A stretch of 64,000 nucleotides of DNA, taken from contig NZ_FPAG01000005.1 of the NCBI RefSeq assembly GCF_900116365.1, forward strand, positions 124,001 through 188,000. Direction: 5' to 3'. The notes under the pieces are model-generated. The model saw nothing but the letters and a program-made list of their open reading frames with translations. It did not search any database and was not told where the DNA came from. This DNA is from Zhouia amylolytica. GTDB lineage: Bacteria > Bacteroidota > Bacteroidia > Flavobacteriales > Flavobacteriaceae. Every line of letters begins with the position of its first letter. The stretch's first letter is position 1. The translations under genes were made by a program, and so were the position numbers. Positions 1 to 7,379 of the stretch are shown piece by piece.

Positions 1-824
1 ATATAATGAAAACTAGACTCGGGCTTAACGTGTCTTAGTATCGCCGAAACATCACGCACACTTCCCCCTTGGTCAAGTATATAATTTGCTTTTCCATGCC
101 TAAAGGAGTGAGGCGTGATGTTTTTTTCTATTGAAGCTAACTCCGATAATTCTTTTATCCATCTTTGTAAACTTCTAACGTTAAAAGGTTTTCCTGTTTT
201 TCGATTGATAAATAATTCTTCGGCAGTAGTTTCCATACATAGTCTTATGCCTAAATATTTATTTAATAGTTCATTGGTGTCATATCCCCAAACTACTAAA
301 TTATAGCGCATACTTTTTCTGCTTCTAACCTTGGCGGTTCTTAAACCATCTGTACTTTGAGAACTGATGGATGATAGTTTTATATCTATCAATTCGCTTA
401 TTCTCATTCCAGTATCCCAAAGTAAATTGAGTACTAGCTTTTTCTGTAAATCGCTTAAATAATTTTCATCTAGAAGATCATTCATATCTTCAAAATCTTC
501 TCTTGTTACAATGTCCTTATCGGGATTAATAAATCGTACTGGGATTATTTCTTTAGGATTAAAGTTAGTTTCTCTTCTTCCATGCCAGAAATAAAAGAAA
601 TTTCTTAAAATTCTAGCGGAGTAAGCTATGGTTGCTGGACTGTAGTGAGGCTCCATGCTTTTATGGTAAGCTACCACATCATCACCTGAAATATCACATA
701 AACATGATTTAGGCATTATAAAACTAATAAAGTGTTCAAGTCTTACTTTGTACCGAGAGTATGCTACGGTTGTGTGAGATTTTTTCCAATCTAAATAAAT
801 CTGTATTGCTTTGTCTATTGTCAT
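1..824 (-). CDS. Tyrosine recombinase/integrase (3' end cut by window edge)
   Basis: Reading leftward from the ATG at 824 gives an open frame of at least 274 codons that runs off the window. The N-terminal part resembles a SAM-like core-binding domain. The C-terminal part carries the tyrosine recombinase catalytic set: an Arg in the segment DTGMRISEL, the box HSFRHGKA (H-x-x-R), and a final LRHVKPESSFHY in which Tyr lies nine residues after His, the usual spacing of the nucleophile. Length and layout fit XerC/D-like integrases of Bacteroidota mobile elements. It breaks and rejoins DNA at specific sites. Which element it belongs to is unclear, because the serine recombinase at 26.7 kb could mobilise the same DNA. 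The missing part should be only a few residues. Confidence 0.9.
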   Translation of the reverse strand, partial: MTIDKAIQIYLDWKKSHTTVAYSRYKVRLEHFISFIMPKSCLCDISGDDVVAYHKSMEPHYSPATIAYSARILRNFFYFWHGRRETNFNPKEIIPVRFINPDKDIVTREDFEDMNDLLDENYLSDLQKKLVLNLLWDTGMRISELIDIKLSSISSQSTDGLRTAKVRSRKSMRYNLVVWGYDTNELLNKYLGIRLCMETTAEELFINRKTGKPFNVRSLQRWIKELSELASIEKNITPHSFRHGKANYILDQGGSVRDVSAILRHVKPESSFHY

Positions 825-835
825 ATTAAAACATA

Positions 836-868
836 AAAGACCCACCAAAAGCAATCTAGTGGGTCTTT
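836..868. terminator. Perfect 10-bp inverted repeat upstream of the integrase
   Basis: AAAGACCCAC (836-845) pairs with GTGGGTCTTT (859-868) around a 13-base loop. A short T run follows on the plus strand and a T run also follows on the minus strand, so it could end transcription either way. On the minus strand it lies just before the integrase start, where it could instead act as a leader hairpin controlling the integrase. Confidence 0.5.
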
Positions 869-910
869 CATATAACCTAAATCAAAAAAGACCAGGCTAA
901 TGATTACACC

Positions 911-964
911 ACATTGTTGCTTTAGCTTGCATTTTAAAGTGCAAGCGACCCTTTCGGGCAATGT
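911..964. repeat. Branched inverted-repeat structure in the 825-1208 gap
   Basis: The 384-base gap between the integrase and the next gene holds no convincing gene. Within it, ACATTG (911-916) pairs with CAATGT (959-964). This encloses a hairpin GCTTGCA (925-931)/TGCAAGC (940-946) and a small CCC/GGG hairpin (949-958), giving a three-way-junction shape. A separate inverted repeat CTACCA/TGGTAG (1042-1064), followed by a T-rich run, lies further right. These could be recombinase binding sites, a small RNA or leader structures. No promoter could be assigned with confidence. Confidence 0.4.
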
Positions 965-1208
965 TGGGGTTTCTTTATATTTAAGTTACCACTATAAGTG
1001 TATATCATAATAAAATTGTAGGCAAGGTTTATGTTGTTACCCTACCAATGAGTACTACTGGTAGTTTCTTTTCAGTAATGGTATAATTGAGTTAAGAATA
1101 GATATTTTTTCTAACCAGATAGTTATTTAAGCGTATCATAACTCCTCATACAGAAACAGTTCTTTTTCCACAAATGAATATTTAAAATTTAACCCTTCCC
1201 TTTTTAGT

Positions 1209-2375
1209 ATGCGAAATTTTAATCCCTATGAGGTTAGTTATTTTGCACGAACAAATTTCAGAAATAACAAAAAGCTTTTTGGAATAAAACAAAGCGATAG
1301 ACTTTTTCATTTTTATTGTGTTGGTAAAAGCGGTTCAGGTAAAACGACCCTACTTAAAACACTTATGAAAGAAGATTTATTTGCTTCAAGAGGGTTTACT
1401 TTTATTGACGTCCACGGAGATGCTTCTAAAGAAATAGTTCAAGATATTTTCTTGAAATACCCTTCAACAGATTTAATTTATTTTGATACTACTGATTCAG
1501 AAATAGATTTGGCTTACAATCCGTTAAGAAAAGTGAGTCCTTCAAAACGTTCACTGGTAGCCTCAAATATTTTAGAAATCTTTCAGCGTAACTGGAAATC
1601 GGCTTGGGGAATGAAAATGGAACATATCTTAAGAATGATATTACTCACTCTTTTAGATCAGCCCAATGCAAATCTTTCAGATATTTTAAAGTTACTTCAT
1701 GACAAAGGATTTAGGGATTCATGCCAAAGGTATATTCAAAGTGATGAGATAAAAACGTTCTGGCAAAAAGAATTTCCAAAATACAAGTCGAACGACCTCT
1801 TACCCATTATGAATAAGGTAGGAGCATTACTTTCTCATAATGTAGTAAAACGGATTTTAATTGAGAATAAAAGACAATTGTCCTTTAGAAAAATCATGGA
1901 CAATAAACAGGTTTTAATTATCAATCTAGCTAAAGGTTCTATAGGAACCGATGTTTCTAATTTACTTGGAGGACTTCTTCTAACATCCATCTCATCTGCT
2001 GCTTTTTCAAGAATTGACACTCATGAACAACTACGTATTCCCCATTTCCTTTATGTGGATGAGTTTCAGGTTCTCGCTGGTAATGAACTTATAGGAGAGT
2101 TGTTGGCTCAAAGTAGAAAATTTAAACTAGCATTAGTAATCTCAAATCAATTCCTTCATCAACTTTCTACAGAAGTGAAAAATGCTGTTTTAGGTAATGT
2201 TGGAACCATAGTCTGTTTTAGATTAGGAATTACCGATGCCAAGTTAATGGAAAAGGAATTCTATCCAATTTTTAAAGCTGAAGACTTTATTTCGTTAGCC
2301 AACTATTCTATTTACTTACGCCTAATGATTGATGGAAAACCATCAAGCCCATTTAGTGCAGATACCATTCTCTAA
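1209..2375 (+). CDS. TraD/TraG-like or HerA-like DNA-pumping ATPase, short form
   Basis: This 388-residue protein has a Walker A motif GKSGSGKT at about residues 39-46. Next comes FIDVHGD, the usual strand after Walker A in conjugative coupling ATPases. A Walker B motif FLYVDEFQ lies near residue 275, followed by SRKFKLALVISNQ, the sensor-like segment of this family. It lacks the long N-terminal region seen in the related 1010-residue ATPase at 23630 and starts almost directly at the nucleotide-binding core. It probably drives DNA translocation, but it could be a truncated or specialised paralogue. It is followed after 18 bases by a radC-like gene. Confidence 0.75.
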   Translation: MRNFNPYEVSYFARTNFRNNKKLFGIKQSDRLFHFYCVGKSGSGKTTLLKTLMKEDLFASRGFTFIDVHGDASKEIVQDIFLKYPSTDLIYFDTTDSEIDLAYNPLRKVSPSKRSLVASNILEIFQRNWKSAWGMKMEHILRMILLTLLDQPNANLSDILKLLHDKGFRDSCQRYIQSDEIKTFWQKEFPKYKSNDLLPIMNKVGALLSHNVVKRILIENKRQLSFRKIMDNKQVLIINLAKGSIGTDVSNLLGGLLLTSISSAAFSRIDTHEQLRIPHFLYVDEFQVLAGNELIGELLAQSRKFKLALVISNQFLHQLSTEVKNAVLGNVGTIVCFRLGITDAKLMEKEFYPIFKAEDFISLANYSIYLRLMIDGKPSSPFSADTIL

Positions 2376-2393
2376 TTTTACACCCTTATTTAA

Positions 2394-2861
2394 ATGAAAA
2401 CAAAACAGCTTGCAACTCAATTATTGAGTTGTGCAGAAATAGAATTGCATTACAAAAGACCTTTGTTTGATTCTATGGTTTCTATTACAAAACCAGAAGA
2501 TGCTGTTAAAACCTTAAGACAATTTATCAATCCAAATACTTTGGATTTAAAGGAAGTATTCTGGTTACTAACATTAACAAATTCAAACAGATTGATTGGT
2601 GTTTCTGAAATTACTACAGGAACAACCAAAGGTGTACAAATAAGTCCAAAACTTATTTTTCAAATAGCTTTAAAAACAAATGCTGTAGCTATTATTGTTG
2701 CTCATAATCACCCATCAGGAAAATTAAAAATTTCTGAAAGTGATAAAAAAGAAACACAAAAGCTAAAACTATTGGCCGATAAGATGGAGATAACCTTGTT
2801 AGATCATCTCATCATTACTTCAGAATCCTTTTTGTCCTTTGCTTATGAGCGTGAGCTCTAG
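2394..2861 (+). CDS. RadC-like JAB-domain protein
   Basis: This 155-residue protein carries the JAB/MPN (JAMM) metal-binding signature AHNHPSG near residues 102-108, with the downstream acidic residue in KISESD. The N-terminal helix-hairpin-helix region of chromosomal RadC is absent, as is usual for the short RadC-like proteins of Bacteroidota mobile elements. The name RadC is historical, and the biochemical role of these proteins is not settled. It lies between the short ATPase gene and the methylase gene, all on the same strand. A second member, on the interrupted element, is encoded at 28450. Confidence 0.85.
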   Translation: MKTKQLATQLLSCAEIELHYKRPLFDSMVSITKPEDAVKTLRQFINPNTLDLKEVFWLLTLTNSNRLIGVSEITTGTTKGVQISPKLIFQIALKTNAVAIIVAHNHPSGKLKISESDKKETQKLKLLADKMEITLLDHLIITSESFLSFAYEREL

Positions 2862-2902
2862 CTAACCTACTTTATCAACCCTTTATTTATCACTTCCCCA
2901 TT

Positions 2903-3697
2903 ATGACCAAAACACCCATAACCTACTATGGAGGTAAGTTGAATATGCTTCAACATATCCTTCCCAATATCCCTGAACATAAAATTTATACGGAGACTTT
3001 TTTTGGAGGTGGTGCAGTCTTTTTTGCAAAAGAAAAAGCAGATTCAGAAATCATAAATGATACCAATGCAATGGTCATCAATTTTTATGAAGTCTGTAAA
3101 ACTGACTTTGAAAATCTTAAAACAAAAATTGAAGCAACCATCTTTTCAAGAGCCACGTATTCAGTTGCATGGACTATATACAGAATGCCACACTTGTTTA
3201 ACAAATTACAACAAGCTTGGGCGTTTTATGTAGCTACCAATATGGGATTTGGGTGTAGGATTGGGTCTTGGGGATTTGATAAATATAGTAAACGAGTAAA
3301 AGCATTTCAGAACAAGAAATTGCAGTTTGATGGAACAATCTTCAGACGCTTATCCAATGTTCAAATTGAGCATACTAACGCTTGTAAAGTATTAGAACTT
3401 TATAATACTAATGATGCCTTCCATTATATTGACCCACCTTATATCAATTCCAATCAAGGACACTATGGTGGTTACACCGAAGCAGATTTTGAAAAGCTGT
3501 TAGATACTCTTTCCAATATCAAAGGAAAATTTCTGTTGAGTAGTTATCCCTCAAAAATTTTGGATGCTTATATCCAAAAAAATGGTTGGTACACCAAACA
3601 GTTTTCAAAACCTCTTACAGCAAAAAAAGCTATTGCTGGAAAACCTAGAGACAGTAAAAAAACAGAAGTTCTTACTGCAAACTACCCTTTAAAATAA
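2903..3697 (+). CDS. DNA adenine methylase (D12/Dam class)
   Basis: This 264-residue protein has the N-terminal signature YYGGKLNML and the AdoMet-binding segment ETFFGGGAVFF near residues 32-42. The catalytic motif DPPY sits within HYIDPPYINS near residue 175. This order is typical of class-alpha N6-adenine methyltransferases of the Dam/DpnM type. No cognate endonuclease is adjacent, so it is probably a solitary methylase used for self-protection against host restriction or for replication control of the mobile element. The target sequence cannot be read from the protein. It starts 41 bases after the radC-like gene. Confidence 0.9.
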   Translation: MTKTPITYYGGKLNMLQHILPNIPEHKIYTETFFGGGAVFFAKEKADSEIINDTNAMVINFYEVCKTDFENLKTKIEATIFSRATYSVAWTIYRMPHLFNKLQQAWAFYVATNMGFGCRIGSWGFDKYSKRVKAFQNKKLQFDGTIFRRLSNVQIEHTNACKVLELYNTNDAFHYIDPPYINSNQGHYGGYTEADFEKLLDTLSNIKGKFLLSSYPSKILDAYIQKNGWYTKQFSKPLTAKKAIAGKPRDSKKTEVLTANYPLK

Positions 3698-3742
3698 ATC
3701 AATTATTAATCCGCATCCAATAGATGCATAACACAATTACAT

Positions 3743-3958
3743 ATGAAACGAGTAATCGATAAAACCGTTAACCTCGATTTGGTTGGCGTAAACGGAAATG
3801 CCTTTATGATTATGGGTGTATTCCAAAGACAAGCAAAAAAAGAAGGCTGGAGTACTTCTGAAATTGAAATGGTTTTGGCAGAAGCAAAGAGTGGCGATTA
3901 TAACCACCTTTTAGCAACTATAGAAAATCATTGCAAACCTAAAGATGAGGAATCATGA
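3743..3958 (+). CDS. Small protein of unknown function (71 aa)
   Basis: This is a 71-residue charged protein without membrane segments or signal peptide, and I do not recognise a family. Its last codons overlap the start of the next gene through an ATGA, which indicates translational coupling and supports both genes being real. It belongs to the rightward mobile-element block after the methylase. The residue pattern (GVNGNAFMIMGVFQRQAKKEGWS) suggests a small helical protein, but no function can be given. Confidence 0.7.
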   Translation: MKRVIDKTVNLDLVGVNGNAFMIMGVFQRQAKKEGWSTSEIEMVLAEAKSGDYNHLLATIENHCKPKDEES

Positions 3959-4554
3959 AGTTAAGAGAAAAACGTCGCATACTTATCTTTTTAGAGTTAC
4001 TCGCAGAACGATTTCAACAAGATAAGAAGCAAAGTATTACACCAAATTTAATTAAGTATTTCACTCGTGAAGAACTTAATGATTTAGTGATGTGGCTCTT
4101 CCCAGAATCTTGGTCACTAGAAGTCCTATCCTTTAAAACCGACGAAGAGTTATTGGATATTATAGGAAACGACTTAAACGTACTGCTTTACCTTATAGAT
4201 AAATTGGAACAGTCTATTGTTGCCTACCCAAAATTAGAGCAGGAAGAAGTGGATGGTTTTTTTCAAAGAACTCAAAATGAAATTCACTATTTAGCCAGTA
4301 AACCCGTCGAGGAGTGGGATAGTTATGATGTTTCAAACTATCGTTCCCTTTTGCTGAAAACAGGAACTACTAAAAAAGTGTTTGGCATTTTCACTAGTGA
4401 TGTACTGGCAGAAGATGTATACGCTGTTACAACAAAACCTTCCTACTTTTTTGATACCAAAGAAGAAGCAGAAGCAGAAATTGAAAACATAGTATCTGAA
4501 GGACAATTTTCAAAAGAAGAATTGGTCATTCATAAACTATGGTTACTGCAATAA
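3955..4554 (+). CDS. Protein of unknown function (199 aa)
   Basis: This 199-residue acidic cytoplasmic protein has a predicted helical N-terminal half (KLREKRRILIFLELLAERF) and a more beta-like C-terminal third after about residue 130. It is translationally coupled to the 71-residue protein by a four-base overlap. I see no catalytic motif, membrane segment or known domain. Its position with three other unknown genes suggests a conserved cargo or maintenance block of the element. Confidence 0.75.
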   Translation: MKLREKRRILIFLELLAERFQQDKKQSITPNLIKYFTREELNDLVMWLFPESWSLEVLSFKTDEELLDIIGNDLNVLLYLIDKLEQSIVAYPKLEQEEVDGFFQRTQNEIHYLASKPVEEWDSYDVSNYRSLLLKTGTTKKVFGIFTSDVLAEDVYAVTTKPSYFFDTKEEAEAEIENIVSEGQFSKEELVIHKLWLLQ

Positions 4555-4583
4555 TTATTTTTTAACCTTTAAAATTCAATACA

Positions 4584-5072
4584 ATGAAAGATGCAAGTAT
4601 CGTGGATGTTTTGATAGAAAATATCAAAACAGACCAAGCACTTTTAGAACAAACTGAAGTGCAAATTGAAAAAGCTAAAGACGAGAAACGTGAAGTCGTT
4701 GCACGCTTAAAAGATTATCGTAAAGATGTATCTGTTTTACTTAAGTATGCTGATGAAGAACGTAGAAAACAAATTGAAGAATTAGGATTTGATTTTTCTG
4801 AAACTGAAAACGGATTAAACCCTGTAGCCAGTTTGGTTTTAGACACTATTGTGAAAGCAAAAGACAATCAGCTTACCAATGCTGAATTGTACGATGCTTA
4901 TTCTAAAACCGTAAAAAATGAAAATGAGCTTTTAAGTTATACAGAGTTCAACATAAAATGTCGTTCCCTGTTTAATACGCAACGTTTGCTTCGTAAAAAA
5001 GGCAAAGATCCAAAGTCTTCAAGAGATGATGTGATTTCTCTAAATGGTAGAGTGGAACCTTCTTCTAAATAA
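4584..5072 (+). CDS. Coiled-coil protein of unknown function (162 aa)
   Basis: The first 80 residues are rich in Glu, Lys, Gln and Leu with heptad-like spacing (EQTEVQIEKAKDEKREVVARL), indicating a coiled coil. The rest (about 85-162) looks like a small globular helical region with a basic end. It could be a DNA- or partner-binding accessory protein, but nothing in the sequence names a family. It starts 29 bases after the previous gene and ends three bases before the next, consistent with one transcript. Confidence 0.7.
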   Translation: MKDASIVDVLIENIKTDQALLEQTEVQIEKAKDEKREVVARLKDYRKDVSVLLKYADEERRKQIEELGFDFSETENGLNPVASLVLDTIVKAKDNQLTNAELYDAYSKTVKNENELLSYTEFNIKCRSLFNTQRLLRKKGKDPKSSRDDVISLNGRVEPSSK

Positions 5073-5075
5073 GTT

Positions 5076-5516
5076 ATGAAAAAAGATGATTTTTTAGACG
5101 TGTTTGATGACCAACAAAAGGCAATAGACCATGCAATCTGGTTAAACTTTAAATATCGCATTGCAGGTATTGTCTTTGGTGTCATTCACGGACCGGAAGA
5201 TAACTGGGCAGTATGTGAACAAGCTACTGCTAGCGAGATGGAAATGACGTTTTTGGATATTCTGCCAATAGATTATTCTTCGATTAGTTATAAGCAATTG
5301 GATGTCATTAGGCAGGATAAAGAACCACTTCCCTTTTGGAGTGCATTAGTCGGTTTGGTTTCAACTGCGGATGGAGAAATTTTACGCTTCATTTTAGAAA
5401 ATAAAATACCGTTAGATAAGCTCATACGTCATGAACTGGCTTCTCGCGGGTATGATAAAAACCATCGTTGGTGTGGTTTTGATAGAGCTAGAGAAATTTG
5501 GCTCGATGAAATTTAA
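5076..5516 (+). CDS. Protein of unknown function (146 aa)
   Basis: This 146-residue protein has several Trp and acidic residues and no signal peptide or membrane helix. The N-terminal half (about 1-65) mixes strands and helices around IAGIVFGVIHGPEDNWAVCE. The C-terminal part is helical and ends in HRWCGFDRAREIWLDEI. I do not recognise it. It is the last gene of the rightward block beginning at 1209 and is followed at once by a bidirectional terminator. Confidence 0.7.
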   Translation: MKKDDFLDVFDDQQKAIDHAIWLNFKYRIAGIVFGVIHGPEDNWAVCEQATASEMEMTFLDILPIDYSSISYKQLDVIRQDKEPLPFWSALVGLVSTADGEILRFILENKIPLDKLIRHELASRGYDKNHRWCGFDRAREIWLDEI

Positions 5517-5520
5517 ATAT

Positions 5521-5550
5521 AAAAAACACTCATTAGCTTGAGTGTTTTTT
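5521..5550. terminator. Bidirectional terminator between converging genes
   Basis: AAAAAACACTCA pairs with TGAGTGTTTTTT around a short loop, giving A and T runs on both sides. It can end both the rightward block (last gene ends at 5516) and the leftward gene at 5533-5820. The stop codon of the leftward gene lies inside the hairpin. Confidence 0.85.
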
Positions 5551-5820
5551 AAAGATAAATTCAGACCATCTCGCCTTACAGCTAGTTACCGCATCATCAT
5601 ATGTTTCATATTTCCCTTTTTTACCCATGATGTCAGTAGCATAATATTCTTTTTTTGTTATGCTGGAACCTATTGTACGTAACTTTGCGTTTTTTTGACA
5701 CCAATTATTGTGATTTATAAAAGACCAACCTATGTATAGAAATGCTACTATAGAAATTATTATTAAGAGCTTTTTGGAATCTGTATCTAAAAATGGTTTT
5801 TCTTTTTTCATAGTAACCAT
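5533..5820 (-). CDS. Small membrane protein of unknown function
   Basis: This 95-residue protein has a short charged N-terminus and one clear transmembrane helix (KLLIIISIVAFLYIGWSFI, about residues 17-35). A roughly 55-residue tail with two Cys residues follows and is probably outside the cytoplasm. A start at Met4 (5811) is equally plausible. It stands alone downstream of the restriction operon and converges on the preceding rightward genes. No family is recognised. Confidence 0.6.
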   Translation of the reverse strand: MVTMKKEKPFLDTDSKKLLIIISIVAFLYIGWSFINHNNWCQKNAKLRTIGSSITKKEYYATDIMGKKGKYETYDDAVTSCKARWSEFIFKKHSS

Positions 5821-5902
5821 TATATCAAAAAAAGAGTAATGGTAAATATCTACTCATTGTTAGTTATAGAGTCAAAAAAAACTAAATGTAGCTTTGCGAA
5901 TT

Positions 5903-7378
5903 TTATTCATCTTGAATAAGATATTTATACAACTCAACCATTGCCAAAGTATCCAATTCACAATAGGATAAAAGGTTTTTTCGAACTTCTTCCTTGTCTC
6001 CATCAAAGTCATCATCTAGTACTAGTCGTCCCCAAACATCTAACGCCATAGTTCCGTTTTGAACTTCAAGTGCATCATAACTCAATTCTGGTAGAAGAAC
6101 GGGTAATACTTTTTTAATAGAGGTTGATCCGTGGAATTTATAATCTACATAATCTGTTTTAAATATGTCTTCAAGGTCAAACATATTATTATTCATGTAT
6201 GCTAGATAATTCTCGTATTGAGGAAGCATTTCTAACATATCTTTATTTCGACTCATTTCAAAACTAGCGTGCCAAGAAATAAAAGTACCCGACTTCCCTG
6301 TTGAGGCTTCCATAAATTCTATTAGTTTAGCAGGTAGTTCTAGTTCATCTGCTAAAAACTCGTAGTGTTCAATTGAGCCATCTTGTTGCATTGTATGAAT
6401 GGAAACTTGGAATGGAATATGCTGATGTGGTCTAACACCATCAATTCTAGGAATTGCACTGGCGTAGGTTTCATAATCAATAAAATGAAGTGGAAATTCT
6501 AATGAAGATAATTTATTTTCAATTTCCTTGCTATCAATGATTGGTTGGTTTTGTCTTACAGATTCGACTTGTAACCGTTGCTTATCGTTTAGTTTATAAT
6601 CACTAGGAATATCTGCAATAGCGAAAACATCTTGGTCAACAAGCTCAATGATTTTTTTTGCTGAAATTCTGCCAATTTCATAAATGCTGTATTCAGGAAT
6701 GTCTTCATTGAAATACTTAAAACTATCACAATGATTGGAGCGTGTCTTTTCTTTACATGAGCATATTTGTAAATTAATAGTTTCTTTATTTATGTAATTT
6801 ATAGCTCCATTTATCTCATTAACAACGGTTGAATAAATACTATTAACTTCCTCTGTTACATTAACCACCTCCAGTAATTGTTCTGGTTGTATTTCCCCTT
6901 GCTTTACATAATCTTTGTTAAGATGAATGATGGAAACTTGAGACACCTTATAACCATTTTCTAACATTGCATATTTTTGAAAACAAGCATCCTTTAGATG
7001 GTTATGCTTTTTGTCTTTTTTTATGCTGGTTGATGATTTTACCTCGTAAATATGCCAAGTATCGTCTTCTTTCTTTTCTAGGATATCAATACGAGCAAAA
7101 ACACCTTTTTCAGTTACAAAAGTGGCTTGAAAGAATTGTGTATTCCCTTTGTCGATTTCTTGTTTAGTTAATTCTGCCGATCCAAAATCAGGAAGTTTAA
7201 TAGCATTAGGAAATAGTTTTTGTGCATATTCTTCAACCTCATAACCTTCTTTAATCAATTTTTCTAAAAACAAAGAAAACTCACCTTTCGGAAAGTCTTC
7301 AGGTTTGTTTTTCAAAAGCCATAGAGATTCTGGGCAATTGAGATATTGAATAAAGTCTGTTTTGGTTAATTGGTGCAT
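5903..7378 (-). CDS. DUF2779 protein: Cas4-like nuclease plus DEDD-type exonuclease-like domain
   Basis: I chose the start at 7378, which gives 491 residues beginning MHQLTKTDFIQYLNCP and lies one base from the hsdR stop. A longer frame from 7462 would overlap hsdR and adds no conserved sequence. Four cysteines (about 15, 206, 208 and 217) resemble the iron-sulfur set of Cas4/AddB-type nucleases. Asp98 and the E-x-K at 112-114 form a PD-(D/E)XK core. From about residue 295 a second domain begins with HFIDYETY and ends with SYCELDTLAMVELY, resembling a DEDD 3'-5' exonuclease. It probably degrades DNA or RNA alongside the type I system. It is the last gene of the defence operon. Confidence 0.8.
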   Translation of the reverse strand: MHQLTKTDFIQYLNCPESLWLLKNKPEDFPKGEFSLFLEKLIKEGYEVEEYAQKLFPNAIKLPDFGSAELTKQEIDKGNTQFFQATFVTEKGVFARIDILEKKEDDTWHIYEVKSSTSIKKDKKHNHLKDACFQKYAMLENGYKVSQVSIIHLNKDYVKQGEIQPEQLLEVVNVTEEVNSIYSTVVNEINGAINYINKETINLQICSCKEKTRSNHCDSFKYFNEDIPEYSIYEIGRISAKKIIELVDQDVFAIADIPSDYKLNDKQRLQVESVRQNQPIIDSKEIENKLSSLEFPLHFIDYETYASAIPRIDGVRPHQHIPFQVSIHTMQQDGSIEHYEFLADELELPAKLIEFMEASTGKSGTFISWHASFEMSRNKDMLEMLPQYENYLAYMNNNMFDLEDIFKTDYVDYKFHGSTSIKKVLPVLLPELSYDALEVQNGTMALDVWGRLVLDDDFDGDKEEVRKNLLSYCELDTLAMVELYKYLIQDE

Positions 7379-7379
7379 G

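Noticed and set aside
911-964. Possible integron attC site next to the integrase
   Set aside because: The expected core boxes (RYYYAAC at one end, GTTRRRY at the other) are not both present, and the integrase shows no integron-type extra domain.
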